Both the position numbers and the translations under genes were made by a program. From assembly GCA_907163375.1 (NCBI GenBank), contig CAJQUW010016167.1, positions 62,001 through 126,000 of the forward strand: DNA of 64,000 bases. The letters run 5' to 3'. Below are positions 11,173 through 22,392 of this stretch, one piece after another. Every line of letters starts with the position of its first letter. Position 1 is the stretch's first letter. Under the pieces are notes generated by a model. That model searched no databases and was not told the origin of the DNA. It saw only the letters and a list, made by a program, of their open reading frames with translations. The stretch comes from Prostheceraeus crozeri (Eukaryota; Platyhelminthes; Polycladida; Euryleptidae).

Positions 11173-14100
11173 CTTGTCTTTAATAGCATTCCATGTTTTG
11201 CCTCGGAGTAGGTTCGGCATCTGATCGAGAATTTGATTACACTCCTTCTTTCTCAATATGGTCTTTGCCGATATTGCGCCGGCGCACCTCATGCGCAAAT
11301 ACGAGGTCTGTTCTTTTGTCCAACCTGAAAATTATAATTATCATTTGAATACATGTAAATGCAATGAAATTTGCATTAATCAACGCTTACCATTTCCTTC
11401 TTCGCTATTCACATTTCTGAAAATGGAAGAGACATGAAATGTGGTGGTATATTACAATAAAATGGAAGCAGGTCAGAAAAACTTAACTAAATAATCTAAA
11501 AATGCAAAAATTAACACTATCTTAAGCCTCAGCCAAAATCTTAACGATCTTTATGTATCAATTGATCAGGCCAGACCGACGCGATCCATTTGGGTATATA
11601 AATTGATTTTTGTGTTGAAAGACGCATTGATTTATTTATTAATGTAGTATTCTATAACTGATTTCCATGTCTTTTTCAACAATTGTGTCAAAATTGCGAA
11701 AAATTTTCAACATCTAAAGCATCTCTTGAACAAGAAATATGCAGTTGATAACAGGTGTAAACAATTAATTTTTCTCTTCTCATCCGGAAACAGAATTGTA
11801 AATTAAGTGTGACAAAATAATCGTCAGCGGATGAAATAATGCTAAGTATATCAGAAAAATATGATATTAGTATATAATATTGTATAACCTCTATCACCAC
11901 TGAAGACAATTTTACCATACTTTCTTTACAAATTGATAACAGTTATGTAGACACAACTTACCCTTCACCACTGTAGTCATTGTTTAAGATTTTTCCAACC
12001 TTTATTAGCTCGACCGTCGCGTCTCTCATCCGGTACCAGCGCTTATGCACTTCCGGTGTATGTCCCATATGTTCGCATATGAATCTGAACTCTGCTTCGT
12101 TAAAGTCTTCGAGCTGAATGACGATTATCAAAATTCCACAGATGCAAAAGTTACATGGAGTTATAGAAATTTAAATTATAGAAAATAAGCATAACCTTTC
12201 CGTGTATTTCTAATGTAAATATTATCGATAAATATCATCAGATAAAAAGTGATTTACTGAAGATAATGCAAACTAATTCAATTACCTGATCAATCAAAAT
12301 CTAACCAGGGTAAATACATAAATGGTTCAGTAAAATTTGAAGTACCGGAAAAGTGAAAGTTAGTATTTGTCACCAGCTAAAAGAAATCATAAATTCAAGA
12401 GTATATTTCGATATTGTACTCTGAATTGACCAGTACTCTAACTGATCTTACCAAGACACGTGTTAATTTAACTGTTATGACAAGTCAGGACTCGAGCAAT
12501 AATATTTTCGGTAGAGCAGAGAAATACTACAACTGACGAAAACTATCAGACGTGTTGATAGATTCATTAAGTATGTTTAAATGAATCTAAACTTACTTGC
12601 AGGGTTGTTGCGGCCAATTTTCTGAATTTCGTGGATTGTAGATTGTCTTTACAAATCTTACCTCTCTTCACCACATTTGCCATCGCGTCAGTTCCACGGA
12701 TAGGATTTCTGTTTCTGTTTTGAAAAAGATATCCATTTGTTCTCTCGCTGAGCCATTGTACGGCCTTTATACTGTTCTTTGGAAACAGGATGGGAACAAA
12801 CTTGTTACCCTTTCCCTTAACGTAGACTAGTTCAAGAGACTCCAGCAGATTTATCTCATCCGTCGTGAGTTTCTTTCGGTCTTTTTCGGCAAACTTTTTC
12901 CACTTTCCTCGTTCTTCCCAGGTCTTCTTTGTCAGTCGAGATGCTTCACCGGGCCTCCTTTTATTATAAAGTATGATGTATGCCAAAGCGCTTTCTGCGA
13001 TTTTTCTGTACCTATTCCTTCAACTTCGACACTTGTTTGTCCTCCGGTAATTCTACTGGGCGTCCATGATGTGCCGAATCTAGAGCCAGTCCTGCATTAG
13101 CCATCATTGGCCGGATTTCAAAGTTCAATAATTCAATAAGATTGCCAGTTTCTGTCGTTTTTTCAATTTGGGCTCTCTTCATAAATTCAAACCGCAAAAT
13201 TTCTGCAAGCTGAATTAAACATAATCCTAACTTCTTGACAGCAGATGGTTTATCCATACTTACAGGCTCGTCTATCTGTGTTACCTTTGTATTATATTGA
13301 TACATTTCCATTATGACTTTTTTCATATTTTCCAACTCATCGGGGACAAAAATGGTTTCAAAATCGACGGAATCTTTTTTCATAATTATTCTGTACTGCT
13401 TCAAGAAATTGCATAAGATTCTTGCTTTCTCTGATGTTGATTTGAACTTCTTCATACCCCTCTTTATCATTTCATTCGACACAAAGGCTCGTATCAAGCT
13501 ATCTGTTTTGGCGATATCTGTTAATTCGTCTCTCGACATTCGTGAAAAGAAGACATTCAATTCTTCGTCATCATCTTCATTAAATACAACTTTCGTCTTT
13601 CTCACTTTTGGTGTTTCTTCTTCAATTGCTGGGCAATTGTGTCTCCAAAGCTCTGAGTTACAATAATAACCGCAACAATGACTACAAGCAGCGTATATAT
13701 CAGATTTATGCGTTATATCAACTGTCTTCTTTGGGCGCTGTACAACAACTAACTGCCCACCATTTTTCAATACTTCCTGATTGTGGTAGAAATTACCCAA
13801 CTTCCTAACTATTTGCAAAAGCCTTTTCCTTTTCCTTGATCCCTTGTTTTCAACATTGATTTCCTTTACTTTTTCTTCAAATTGTTGGTGAGAATTCAAA
13901 TGGCGACCCAAGCTCGTGCTTAACATGCTCTTGGTACAGTAAAAGCAATAGTCTGTTTTTTCAAAAACAAATTTAGTTTTTGTATGGTTGCACCCCACTA
14001 CGGTTATGCGGGGTGGAGGTCCACGATGCGTCGATGAAGAGAGATTATCCTCACTGCCTGTAATTCCCTGATCTTCAAAATCAAGCGAGTTATCTGAGCT

Positions 14101-16091
14101 ATCTTCATCCGACGAACTACTGGTTGCAGCTTTACCAATTTCTTTCTTTGATGCGGTATGAGAGATGTGGTGAGTCTTTTCCTTAGACGTCTTCGATGTG
14201 ACACTTGAGCGCGATTCTTCATCCGACGAACTAGTGGTCGCAGCCTTTCTAATTTCTTTCTTTGATTCGGCATGGGAGATGTGGTGAGTCTTTTCCTTGG
14301 ACGTCGTCTTCGATGTGACACTTGAGCGCGATTCTTCATCCGACGAACTAGTGGTCGCAGCCTTTCTAATTTCTTTCTTTGATTCGGCATGGGAGATGTG
14401 GTGAGTCTTTTCCTTAGACTTTTCCTTGGACGTCGTCTTCGATGTGACACTTGAGCGCGATTCTTCATCCGACGAACTAGTGGTCGCAGCCTTTCTAATT
14501 TCTTTCTTTGATTCGGCATGGGAGATGTGGCGAGTCTTTTCCTTGGACGTCGTCTTCGATGTGACACTTGAGCGCGATTCTTCATCCGACGAACTAGTGG
14601 TCGCAGCCTTTCTAATTTCTTTCTTTGATTCGGCATGGGAGATGTGGCGAGTCTTTTCCTTGGACGTCGTCTTCGATGTGACACTTGAGCGCGATTCTTC
14701 ATCCGACGAACTAGTGGTCACAGCCTTTCTAATTTCTTTCTTTGATTCGGCATGGGAGATGTGGTGAGTCTTTTCCTTGGACTTTTCCTTGGACGTCGTC
14801 TTCGATGTGACACTTGAGCGCGATTCTTCATCCGACGAACTAGTGGTCACAGCCTTTCTAATTTCTTTCTTTGATTCGGCATGGGAGATGTGGTGAGTCT
14901 TTTCCTTGGACTTTTCCTTGGACGTTGTCTTCGATGTGACACTTGAGCGCGATTCTTCATCCGACGAACTAGTGGTCACAGCCTTTCTAATTTCTTTCTT
15001 TGATTCGGCATGGGAGATGTGGTGAGTCTTTTCCTTGGACTTTTCCTTGGACGTCGTCTTCGATGTGACACTTGAGCGCGATTCTTCATCCGACGAACTA
15101 GTGGTCGCAGCCTTTCTAATTTCTTTCTTTGATTCGGCATGGGAGATGTGGCGAGTCTTTTCCTTGGACGTCGTCTTCGATGTGACACTTGAGCGCGATT
15201 CTTCATCCGACGAACTAGTGGTCACAGCCTTTCTAATTTCTTTCTTTGATTCGGCATGGGAGATGTGGTGAGTCTTTTCCTTGGACTTTTCCTTGGACGT
15301 CGTCTTCGATGTGACACTTGAGCGCGATTCTTCATCCGACGAACTAGTGGTCGCAGCCTTTCTAATTTCTTTCTTTGATTCGGCATGGGAGATGTGGCGA
15401 GTCTTTTCCTTGGACGTCGTCTTCGATGTGACACTTGAGCGCGATTCTTCATCCGACGAACTAGTGGTCGCAGCCTTTCTAATTTCTTTCTTTGATTCGG
15501 CATGGGAGATGTGGCGAGTCTTTTCCTTGGACGTCGTCTTCGATGTGACACTTGAGCGCGATTCTTCATCCGACTAACTAGTGGTCGCAGCCTTTCTAAT
15601 TTCTTTCTTTGATTTGGCATGGGAGATGTGGCGGGTCTTTTCCTTGGACGTCGTCTTCGATGTGACACTTGAGCGCGATTCTTCATCCGACGAACTAGTG
15701 GTCGCAGCCTTTCTAATTTCTTCCTTTGATTCGGCATGGGAGATGTGGCGGGTCTTTTCCTTGGACGTCGTCTTCGATGTGACACTTGAGCGTGATTCTT
15801 CATCCGACTAACTAGTGGTCACAGCCTTTCTAATTTCTTTCTTTGATTCGGCATGGGAGATGTGGCGAGTCTTTTCCATAGACTTGTGTGTGGTCGTAGC
15901 CTTACTCATTCTCTTATTGGCGGTTGGACATGGATAACCGAATTTACGTAACATTGCAGCTGATCCGGAACCGCCTGAAAATATAAATATACCAATTTGT
16001 CTCCTAGTCTACCACATACAATATTAAGCATACCAATGTAGAAATCTTTGTCCCAGAATTTCAGGCATGATTTCCAGGAGGGTAGCGCCAT
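11173..16091 (-). CDS. multi-exon tyrosine-recombinase (Crypton-like) gene with zinc-finger region and SANT-like C-terminus
   Basis: Exons in reading order are 16034-16091 (start MALPSWKSCLKFWDKDFYIG), 12597-15974, 11962-12113, 11391-11416 and 11173-11324. All introns have GT/AG ends and phases agree; the first is 59 bp. The large exon holds a Ser/Asp/Glu/Lys repeat array, then C2H2-like fingers (YCFYCTKSMLSTSLGRHLNSH and CSHCCGYYCNSELWRHNC), an all-helical region and the recombinase core. Core motifs are first Arg in NKRRPGEASRLT, TKFRKLAATTLQ in place of the HxxR box, and HMGHTPEVHKRWYR with the Tyr nucleophile. The last exon (WTKEQTSY...KTWNAIKDK) resembles a SANT-like domain and ends at a donor, so a further exon is missing. 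Damage: two TAG codons in the array and a one-base frame change near 13010 between KQVSKLKE and YRKIAESALAYIILY. It may be a decayed or domesticated Crypton relative. Confidence 0.75.
14128..15822 (-). repeat. coding minisatellite: about 14 units of 117 or 129 bp in the recombinase gene
   Basis: Each unit encodes 39 residues (begins TTSSSDEESRSSVTSKTTSK, then EKTRHISHAESKKEIRKAA). Variants have an extra SKEK (+12 bp). Units are nearly identical at DNA level. Other frames on both strands are also open for long stretches as a by-product. SSSDEES sites are typical casein kinase 2 targets, so a phosphorylated acidic/basic linker is likely (inference). A degenerate unit continues after 14128 (TSSSSDEDSSDNSLDF) and a partial unit precedes 15822. 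Two units carry an identical TAG (15574-15576 and 15808-15810), exactly two periods (234 bp) apart. Confidence 0.9.
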
Positions 16092-16099
16092 GGATTACT

Positions 16100-17140
16100 A
16101 TATACTAGCACCTGGTAGGACACCTCTTACATAAATTGGCCGACTGTTCTGGACTATGATTCCTTCATAGATAGCTGCAAATCCGGCATGATTTCCGTCA
16201 ATCATTCCGGAATTTCAGCATAAGTTCAATAATAATCTATTCGGGTAACAACACCTTTCAGTTGCGATCATTGCTAGAAAGATACACTGAGGAAATTATT
16301 GAGCTTCTTCGTTATCAATATAAGCTTCGAATTTGCTACCTTTAATATCTCCTTGTGATGTCATGTTATGCTAAATTTACAGAGGGTCTATATTGTTATA
16401 GCAGTAGGCTATAGTAGTTCAATGTAAAGACAAGCACGATTTTTACAATTCATTATTGATTTATGATAAAGAAATAATCAACAATTCAACGGAATGGACT
16501 AAATCAAATTATATGTGAACACTGAACTACATTGTAATATCCAACACTAGCTCTTCGAATAGAATTTCCATTTTTCGAATAGATTTTCCTATGTAAGAAC
16601 TTTTACAATGCTGTTCTCTTCATGGTATCATCAATGATCAATGGACGTGAACTACACAACCAGATATATTAACTTTGACACTTGCTTATTGTTATTATTC
16701 AGTTCCCTAGTATATTTTCCTAATATTTTCCCTAATACAGTAATTCCAAAAACTGAAAATTCTACAAGAACAGCTAGTTATCAAAACTTTCAACTTCAAA
16801 AACAAGGAAACAATGATGAACAGCGTCTTAACGTGTTATACTTACCAAATCTATAAATGAAAAACATAACACTACGATTAGAATATAGTATATGCTAATT
16901 CAAAAAATATATATCAAAGAAAGTCTAGTTAATATGGGAAAGAGGGACATATATTTATAGTAATGAATAGTAATTATAGATACAGAATTTCTATAAACTA
17001 TACTTACAAGCATCTTGTTGCATACACCTTGCATGTTCGTGAGGCACGAACGTGATTCATAATTGTTCCTGAAAAAAAGGACTTTTATATAAACCATATC
17101 AGGACATGACAATGATCAAAGTCATTACAAGTTACTGAAA
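16100..17140. other. upstream region of the recombinase gene, no gene seen
   Basis: AT-rich sequence between the candidate start at 16091 and the 0.72-kb tandem duplication. Only short, composition-driven frames occur. The promoter of the minus-strand gene would lie here but no TATA box or initiator stands out. Confidence 0.4.
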
Positions 17141-17148
17141 ATATAAAG

Positions 17149-18790
17149 GTTAGCTCTTCAGCTAACATCAAGCTACACACAGAACGCAGTTACAACATCT
17201 CCATAGCCTAGACAAAGGAAATACAAATCTAATACTCACTCACATCGTCAGATGCGATCAACAATCGGTTTTATCAATTCTGCTTGCACCAAAAAATCGT
17301 TGAATCATCAGGAGATGTACTGATCTGTTTGTTTTTGATATGGAAACAGAGTCGACTTATCATGTCACTTTTACACACAAAACGCATGCAACATGTCCAT
17401 AGCTCCATCTCCAAAAACATCCAAAACCGACTACATCACTGAGGATGGCCTATCTATTCGACAGAAAGTTAGATGATGAGCCTGAGTGTAGCCTATGTAA
17501 CTAATACATAAGTCTTAACAGAAGGCTTAATTCTTATTCAGTTATCAAATGTAGGATCTGCATACTCAACTTAGAAGACTGACAATCTGACAATCGCAAA
17601 CGAAGTTGACTGTTAAAATCTGCTGAAGTATTCCTAAAATAGTTCTCACAAGCCTGTCTATTCAAAAATGACCTTATCACATTCTCCCACTGGTAATGAC
17701 GCATTCAGATTACTAATTTACTTACGAAGGCCTACACCTATCGACAGCTGAGACGATTTCATTGTGAAAGTAATGGAAGTCATTTATAATGCAATACAGC
17801 TACACACAGAACGCATCTCAGCAACTCCATAGTCTATGCCATATGACAATATCAAGGTTAGCTCTGCAGCTAACATCAAGTTACACACAGAACGCAGTTA
17901 CAACATCTCCATAGCCTAGACAAAGGAAGTACAAATCTAATACTCACTCACATCGTCAGATGCGATCAACAATCGGTTTTATCAATCCTGCTTGCACTAA
18001 ATAATCGTTGAATCATCAGGAAATATACTGATCTGTTTGTTTTTGATATGGAGATAGAGTCGATTTGGCACTACTGCAGTTTAGTGCACCCTCTTTTACC
18101 CCTACTGCAGTTTAGTGCACCCTAAAATGCATGTGAGAAAACAACTATGCATATGTCTGAAAACACATCTATTACAAAAATACTTGTACTACAAAAATAT
18201 TAGCAGAAGGCAATTAGGAGAAGCAGAAGGCAATATACATTGAGCTTGTAGAAATTGGCGAGCACTGACCGAGTCATGAACAAGCGTAATAAGATCGTTT
18301 AACAACATGATTTAATCAACAGAATGAATGCCGTTCGTTCTTCCCTATAGTTATAAATGAGTGTCTTCGTCTTCGTCTTCGCACATTACACCGAGGGCGC
18401 GCTTCGGTGTAATGTACGTAGTCATCGTTTGCGGGAGAATGCGCCGTTGTTTTAGGGTGCACTAAACTGCAGTAGGCGCGTTTCCGTCTCTTTCGTAGAG
18501 GGTGCACTAAACTGCAGTAGTGCCGTCGATTTATCATGTCACATTTTACACACAAAACGCATGCAACATGTCCATAGCTCCATCTCAAAAAACATCCAAA
18601 ACCGACTACATCACTGAGGATGGCCTACCTATTCGACTGAAAGTTAGATGATGAGCCTGAGTGTAGCCTATGTAACTAATACATAAGTCTTAAACAGAAA
18701 TACTTACAGAAGGCCTAATTCTCATTCAGTTATCAAATGTAGGATCTGCATACTCAACTTAGAAGACTAACAATCACAGCATGTCCGTAT
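17149..18790. repeat. tandem duplication with 718-bp period, second copy interrupted by a MITE
   Basis: The stretch from GTTAGCTCTTCAGCTAACATC at 17149 recurs at 17867 with only scattered differences. It continues through the CATCGTCAGATGCGATCAAC, AACGCATGCAACATGTCCAT and AGTTAGATGATGAGCC blocks to about 17590 in copy 1 and about 18780 in copy 2. Copy 2 is longer only because of the insertion at 18067-18524. A more diverged relative of the unit start lies at about 19075-19150. No coding frame is conserved. Confidence 0.85.
18067..18524. mobile_element. hAT-type MITE, 458 bp, with doubled terminal repeats
   Basis: The ends are inverted: GGCACTACTGCAGTTTAGTG at the left and its complement at the right. 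An 8-bp duplication GTCGATTT flanks it (18059-18066 and 18525-18532). The uninserted sister copy at 17350-17360 reads GAGTCGACTTATC, so the empty site is visible in the same window. The CTACTGCAGTTTAGTGCACC block occurs twice at each end, giving four copies. Inside, an imperfect hairpin ACATTACACCGAGG/CTTCGGTGTAATGT lies near 18384-18415. There is no coding capacity. The 8-bp duplication points to hAT mobilisation; the family is not recognised. Confidence 0.88.
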
Positions 18791-19149
18791 CTGCTTCGCG
18801 AAAAGCATTCAAAACTTCATCATTAGGAAGGGGACTATATGACTTGTAGTCACGAAGCTAAGCCTAACTTAGTTCGCATTAGCGTATGACTAAAAGATCC
18901 TAATATGAGGCTGGTAATTAGTCATTCTGACTATTACACTACTTATGTAGGCCTACACGTATTGACAGCTGAGACAAGTTCATCGGGGTTTTATGGTTTG
19001 GCAAGTGCGTACCCAATGGTATACGAAAGTTAGGAAGTCTACTTAAGTTAGTTTTGATTAAGTCTAGGTCTAGATGTGACACGTGGAACGCAGTTTGACA
19101 AATCCATACGGTGGACAACAGAAAGACATATCCAATACTCAAAATATAT

Positions 19150-21010
19150 AGGGTCAAGAACATATATGCCAGTATCCTGTGATAGCAAACTGGACATAAT
19201 CCTCGCCCTCTGTCATAATCCTGATGCTTGTCGATGCATGCCTGTAGACATGTTCGATAGATGCCTAAGCCTACACTAATATACTGGTTCTATGTTGAAA
19301 GTATAAACCATCTACAATTTATGTAAATGCTTTAAAATGAGTTTTCTAAGAGAACTTATGCCAGCTTAACCTCAAGCAAATTAGTTATTATTATTAGCAT
19401 CACATTGACCTATCTCACAAAATAGAATAGGCCTAGCCCTATTCCACGAATTCGGGACATGGCATCCTTTTAAATTGTCACAAAAATTTAGAAATTAAAA
19501 TTGAAATGACATTTTGTTCGTCGAGAACAAACTAGAATTTCTGTAAGCTTATAGAAGTGGGTAGACTCGGCTATAGCAGTATGTAACCCTCGGACAGGCA
19601 AGAGTGATTCTCAGAGTCACCCTCTTAAACTTATGGCGATTGCTTCAACAGCGAGTATCGCTGTGGTTTGAAATTTCATGGCTTTGTTTGTCTGTACATG
19701 TTGTGTACATCGACATACCATGTAGACGCAACCGCTTTCAATTGCAGCACTGTGTTCAACAGGCACCAGCCAGAATTACAGGGAACTCCACTAAAGAACA
19801 GGAGGCGACAGATATGGTGATAGCATCGGCAAATGAATTTTGTATGGAGCACATGTGAGATAGAATTGCAGAAGTAACTGGCCTTTCAACAGACATAGCG
19901 AGTAGTGACCCTCATTTGTGAAAAAAACTGAACAGCCTAACCCTCGCGTGACATCAAATCAAATCGAAGACCCTCTAGTTTGACGAAGATGTTTCCTATA
20001 CAAAGAGGCGGGCAAAAAAAGCGAGAGACGTGAACCATACCAAGCTACGTGTACTGCATGTGCGTCTCTAGTAAGTGGTCGGCACAGTCAGATAACTTCT
20101 GTTACATGTTTACAGTGTATTTGACTTGAACTTCAATTATATCTGCTAATTATTGGAGAAAAACCCCATTTTTTCTTTAAAATGTCATTCATTTAGCTAT
20201 GGTAGTGGCTATTGTTACGACGCATTGGTAACAATAAGACAGCTGCTGGCTATTGTTACCACTGAGAAAATATCAAAGCATACAATAGCACAACGAAATT
20301 CTTATTGAGTTGCTGATTCTACATGCATAATTCATGCAGCACATATCCAAGTGGCTATCAACGCGAAGTTCACTATTTTGGTGGAATCTCTTAAAAAAAG
20401 TTTGATTTTATTTATTTATTAACTAATATCTCATGTAGCTAACATAAAATGTTTCGCATACTTCTACAGACATCAGTTCTAAGCAAAGGAGAATTTGAGC
20501 ATGTTTTTCTCAGTGGTGTCTCTCATTTCATTGTCAGTTTACGCACATCAAACGAAAACGATTTGTTCGGATGAGATAATAATAAAATCATACATTTTTA
20601 AAGAGATTCCACCAAAATACATGATTAAGCTATTTTTTGCTGGGGTGACTTTTGAATTCACCCTTGGCTGTCCACGTCTAGTAGAATACCTTGGCTGTCT
20701 AAGCTGCCCTACTCTGACATACTTGGTACCTAGAAGAAGTTAGAACAAAATCAAAGCTAAAGAAGCTTATTCGCTCGCTTAGGATTACGATATTTTAAAA
20801 ATGAACCAGATTGCCTAAAGCTCAATTTACCTCATTTAAATACAAATATCTAAAAGCAATGACATGGAGTTACTGGTTGAAGGCATGCACATATATTTTG
20901 ACTTAATTTAGATAACAGGAAAATAATACAAGGGTACTTGTTGCGAAATAGTTTCACAGACTATTATCTATATTATCTTTAGGTTTTCATACATATTTTC
21001 TCTGTAATTA
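19150..21010. other. no recognisable gene; sparse repeat remnants
   Basis: Only short frames occur. Near 20641-20672 the string GCTGGGGTGACTTTTGAATTCACCC faintly recalls the end of the DD41D element, but no partner terminus was found. The rest is unassigned AT-rich sequence. Confidence 0.4.
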
Positions 21011-21018
21011 CTAAAAAC

Positions 21019-21260
21019 AAGTCCATGCCGGCATGGACTTCTGAAAGACATGGACTTACTGTCCCAGAGCGCACATAGGACATGGACGTACTGTCTTCGT
21101 ACCCGCGCATGCACGCACGCATTTGTTTACGTTATCGAGCTAGACTATTACTATTGTTTGTTTTTGCCATCACTGTCTCACACAATCGCACACAAACACG
21201 TCTTTGCTTACGTTATCGAGGTAGACTATTGCTATTGTTTACGTTACTTCATCGTACTTT
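21019..21260. repeat. perfect 22-bp palindrome with nearby half-sites, then an 80-bp tandem duplication
   Basis: AAGTCCATGCC is followed immediately by GGCATGGACTT (21019-21040), a perfect palindrome. CATGGACTTACTGT and CATGGACGTACTGT follow at about 21049 and 21078, so the half-site recurs in one orientation. At about 21123 and 21203 the block TTACGTTATCGAGSTAGACT with its flanks occurs twice, 80 bp apart. The half-site ACAGTAAGTCCATG also occurs near 6060 and 6250. Confidence 0.6.
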
Positions 21261-21807
21261 CCTTGCCTCACTTATAATACACGGTAGGCCCGAGCAAACT
21301 TTTAGTCGAAAAAAATTGCTCAACAAAACTGTTTGCAAATTATGATTGTACTATCAGTTTCAAATACTTCTACGTAAAAACGAAAAAAATTGTCGGCATA
21401 GATATCGAGAAATTGAAGGGAACGTATTTTTTGAATTTTGAATTTTAAAATGTACGCTAAATATTATAAATGTTGGACATAAGTAATTGCTCAACCATAG
21501 TACCTACTGAATTTCAGTCCTTGAACCTCAATGTTCAATGTTCAGCCCAATGTTTAATTAAAATATCAACTATCGTCGGCTTACTTTGGATAATAATTGG
21601 TTTATAGTCATACTGTGTTTATATTTAGATGCTTCAATAATCCCTTGTACACAGTGTTAACCATTCAGCATTATTTTGAGTTTCTATGACAACATTACAA
21701 TGTTGAAATTATGACGGTGGCCGTATATTATCAAAAACCAAAATTCTATATTCAAAAGTCAATGCATCTTTTAAATCTGAACTGGTATCAAAATATCATT
21801 GCAATTA

Positions 21808-22194
21808 TTAAACATGTCTGTTGCAGTAATCTCTTACTGCTGTAAGCAGTTGCTGACCATACCTATCATTGACATTAGAAACTGCGTGTCGATCCCAAGT
21901 TTTTTTGAAGTCACAATGAACTGACTCAGAGGCTTGCTCTGAGACCTGGCCGAGACCTCTTCCATGTGCCTCGCAATAGTCTTCAACATGGAATATCACA
22001 TGCAACTTTGGGGTTATTCGAATGCCTATTCCTTGGACTGCCAATCTGAAATCTTGTATCTTTTCTTTATAGTCAGGCCGAAGATTATAGCCAAAACATG
22101 CATGAACCACACGTTTAAGAGCAACAAAAGTATTTATAAAACCATATTCTGAACAATTATAAGATTCGATCATCAACTTATCAATGTTTTCTAG
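21808..22194 (-). pseudogene. C-terminal exon of a transposon-type gene of unknown class
   Basis: About 128 residues follow a plausible acceptor (cttctag) at 22194 and end in a stop at 21808. The frame contains TPKLHVIFHVEDYC and GRGLGQVSEQASESVHCDFKKTW, a pattern (TPK.H.. ..H... GxGLGxxSEQ..E..H.DF...W) that I recall from repeated uncharacterised genes of cnidarians and other invertebrates, probably mobile-element derived. I cannot name the superfamily. The acceptor phase (1) would also allow splicing from the BEN-like gene upstream (donor at 22392), so it may be that gene's last exon. Similarity of content argues for a separate origin. Confidence 0.45.
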
Positions 22195-22392
22195 AAGAGT
22201 TATACAGTCATTTTAGTCCGGGAGCTAGCGCGAAGTTGTGCAGGGAACGAGGTAGTACATAAAACTTTCACATAGCATAGTACACCTCTAACCTACTGCA
22301 AAACTTCGCGTCTGCCGGATCAGATCATTTGCTTGGTTGACAACTGAGTGTTTCTGCTAAGAATACATGTGAACATATATATTTCTACTTAC

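Noticed and set aside
14004-15811. Long open frames in other phases and on the plus strand over the repeat array
   Set aside because: They arise because unit lengths are multiples of three without stops in several frames; only the minus-strand SSDEES frame continues into recognisable domains.
18316-18588. Arg/His-rich frame across the MITE
   Set aside because: It runs through the MITE terminal repeats and target duplication and has no protein-like features.
20641-20675. Second terminus of a DD41D-type element
   Set aside because: Only part of the end is similar, with changes in the core, and no inverted partner or TA-flanked element was found.
22205-22325. Inverted repeat GCGAAGTTGTGCAG / CTGCAAAACTTCGC in the intron-like gap
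   Set aside because: Arms are short and imperfect with no target duplication, so it was not called as an element.
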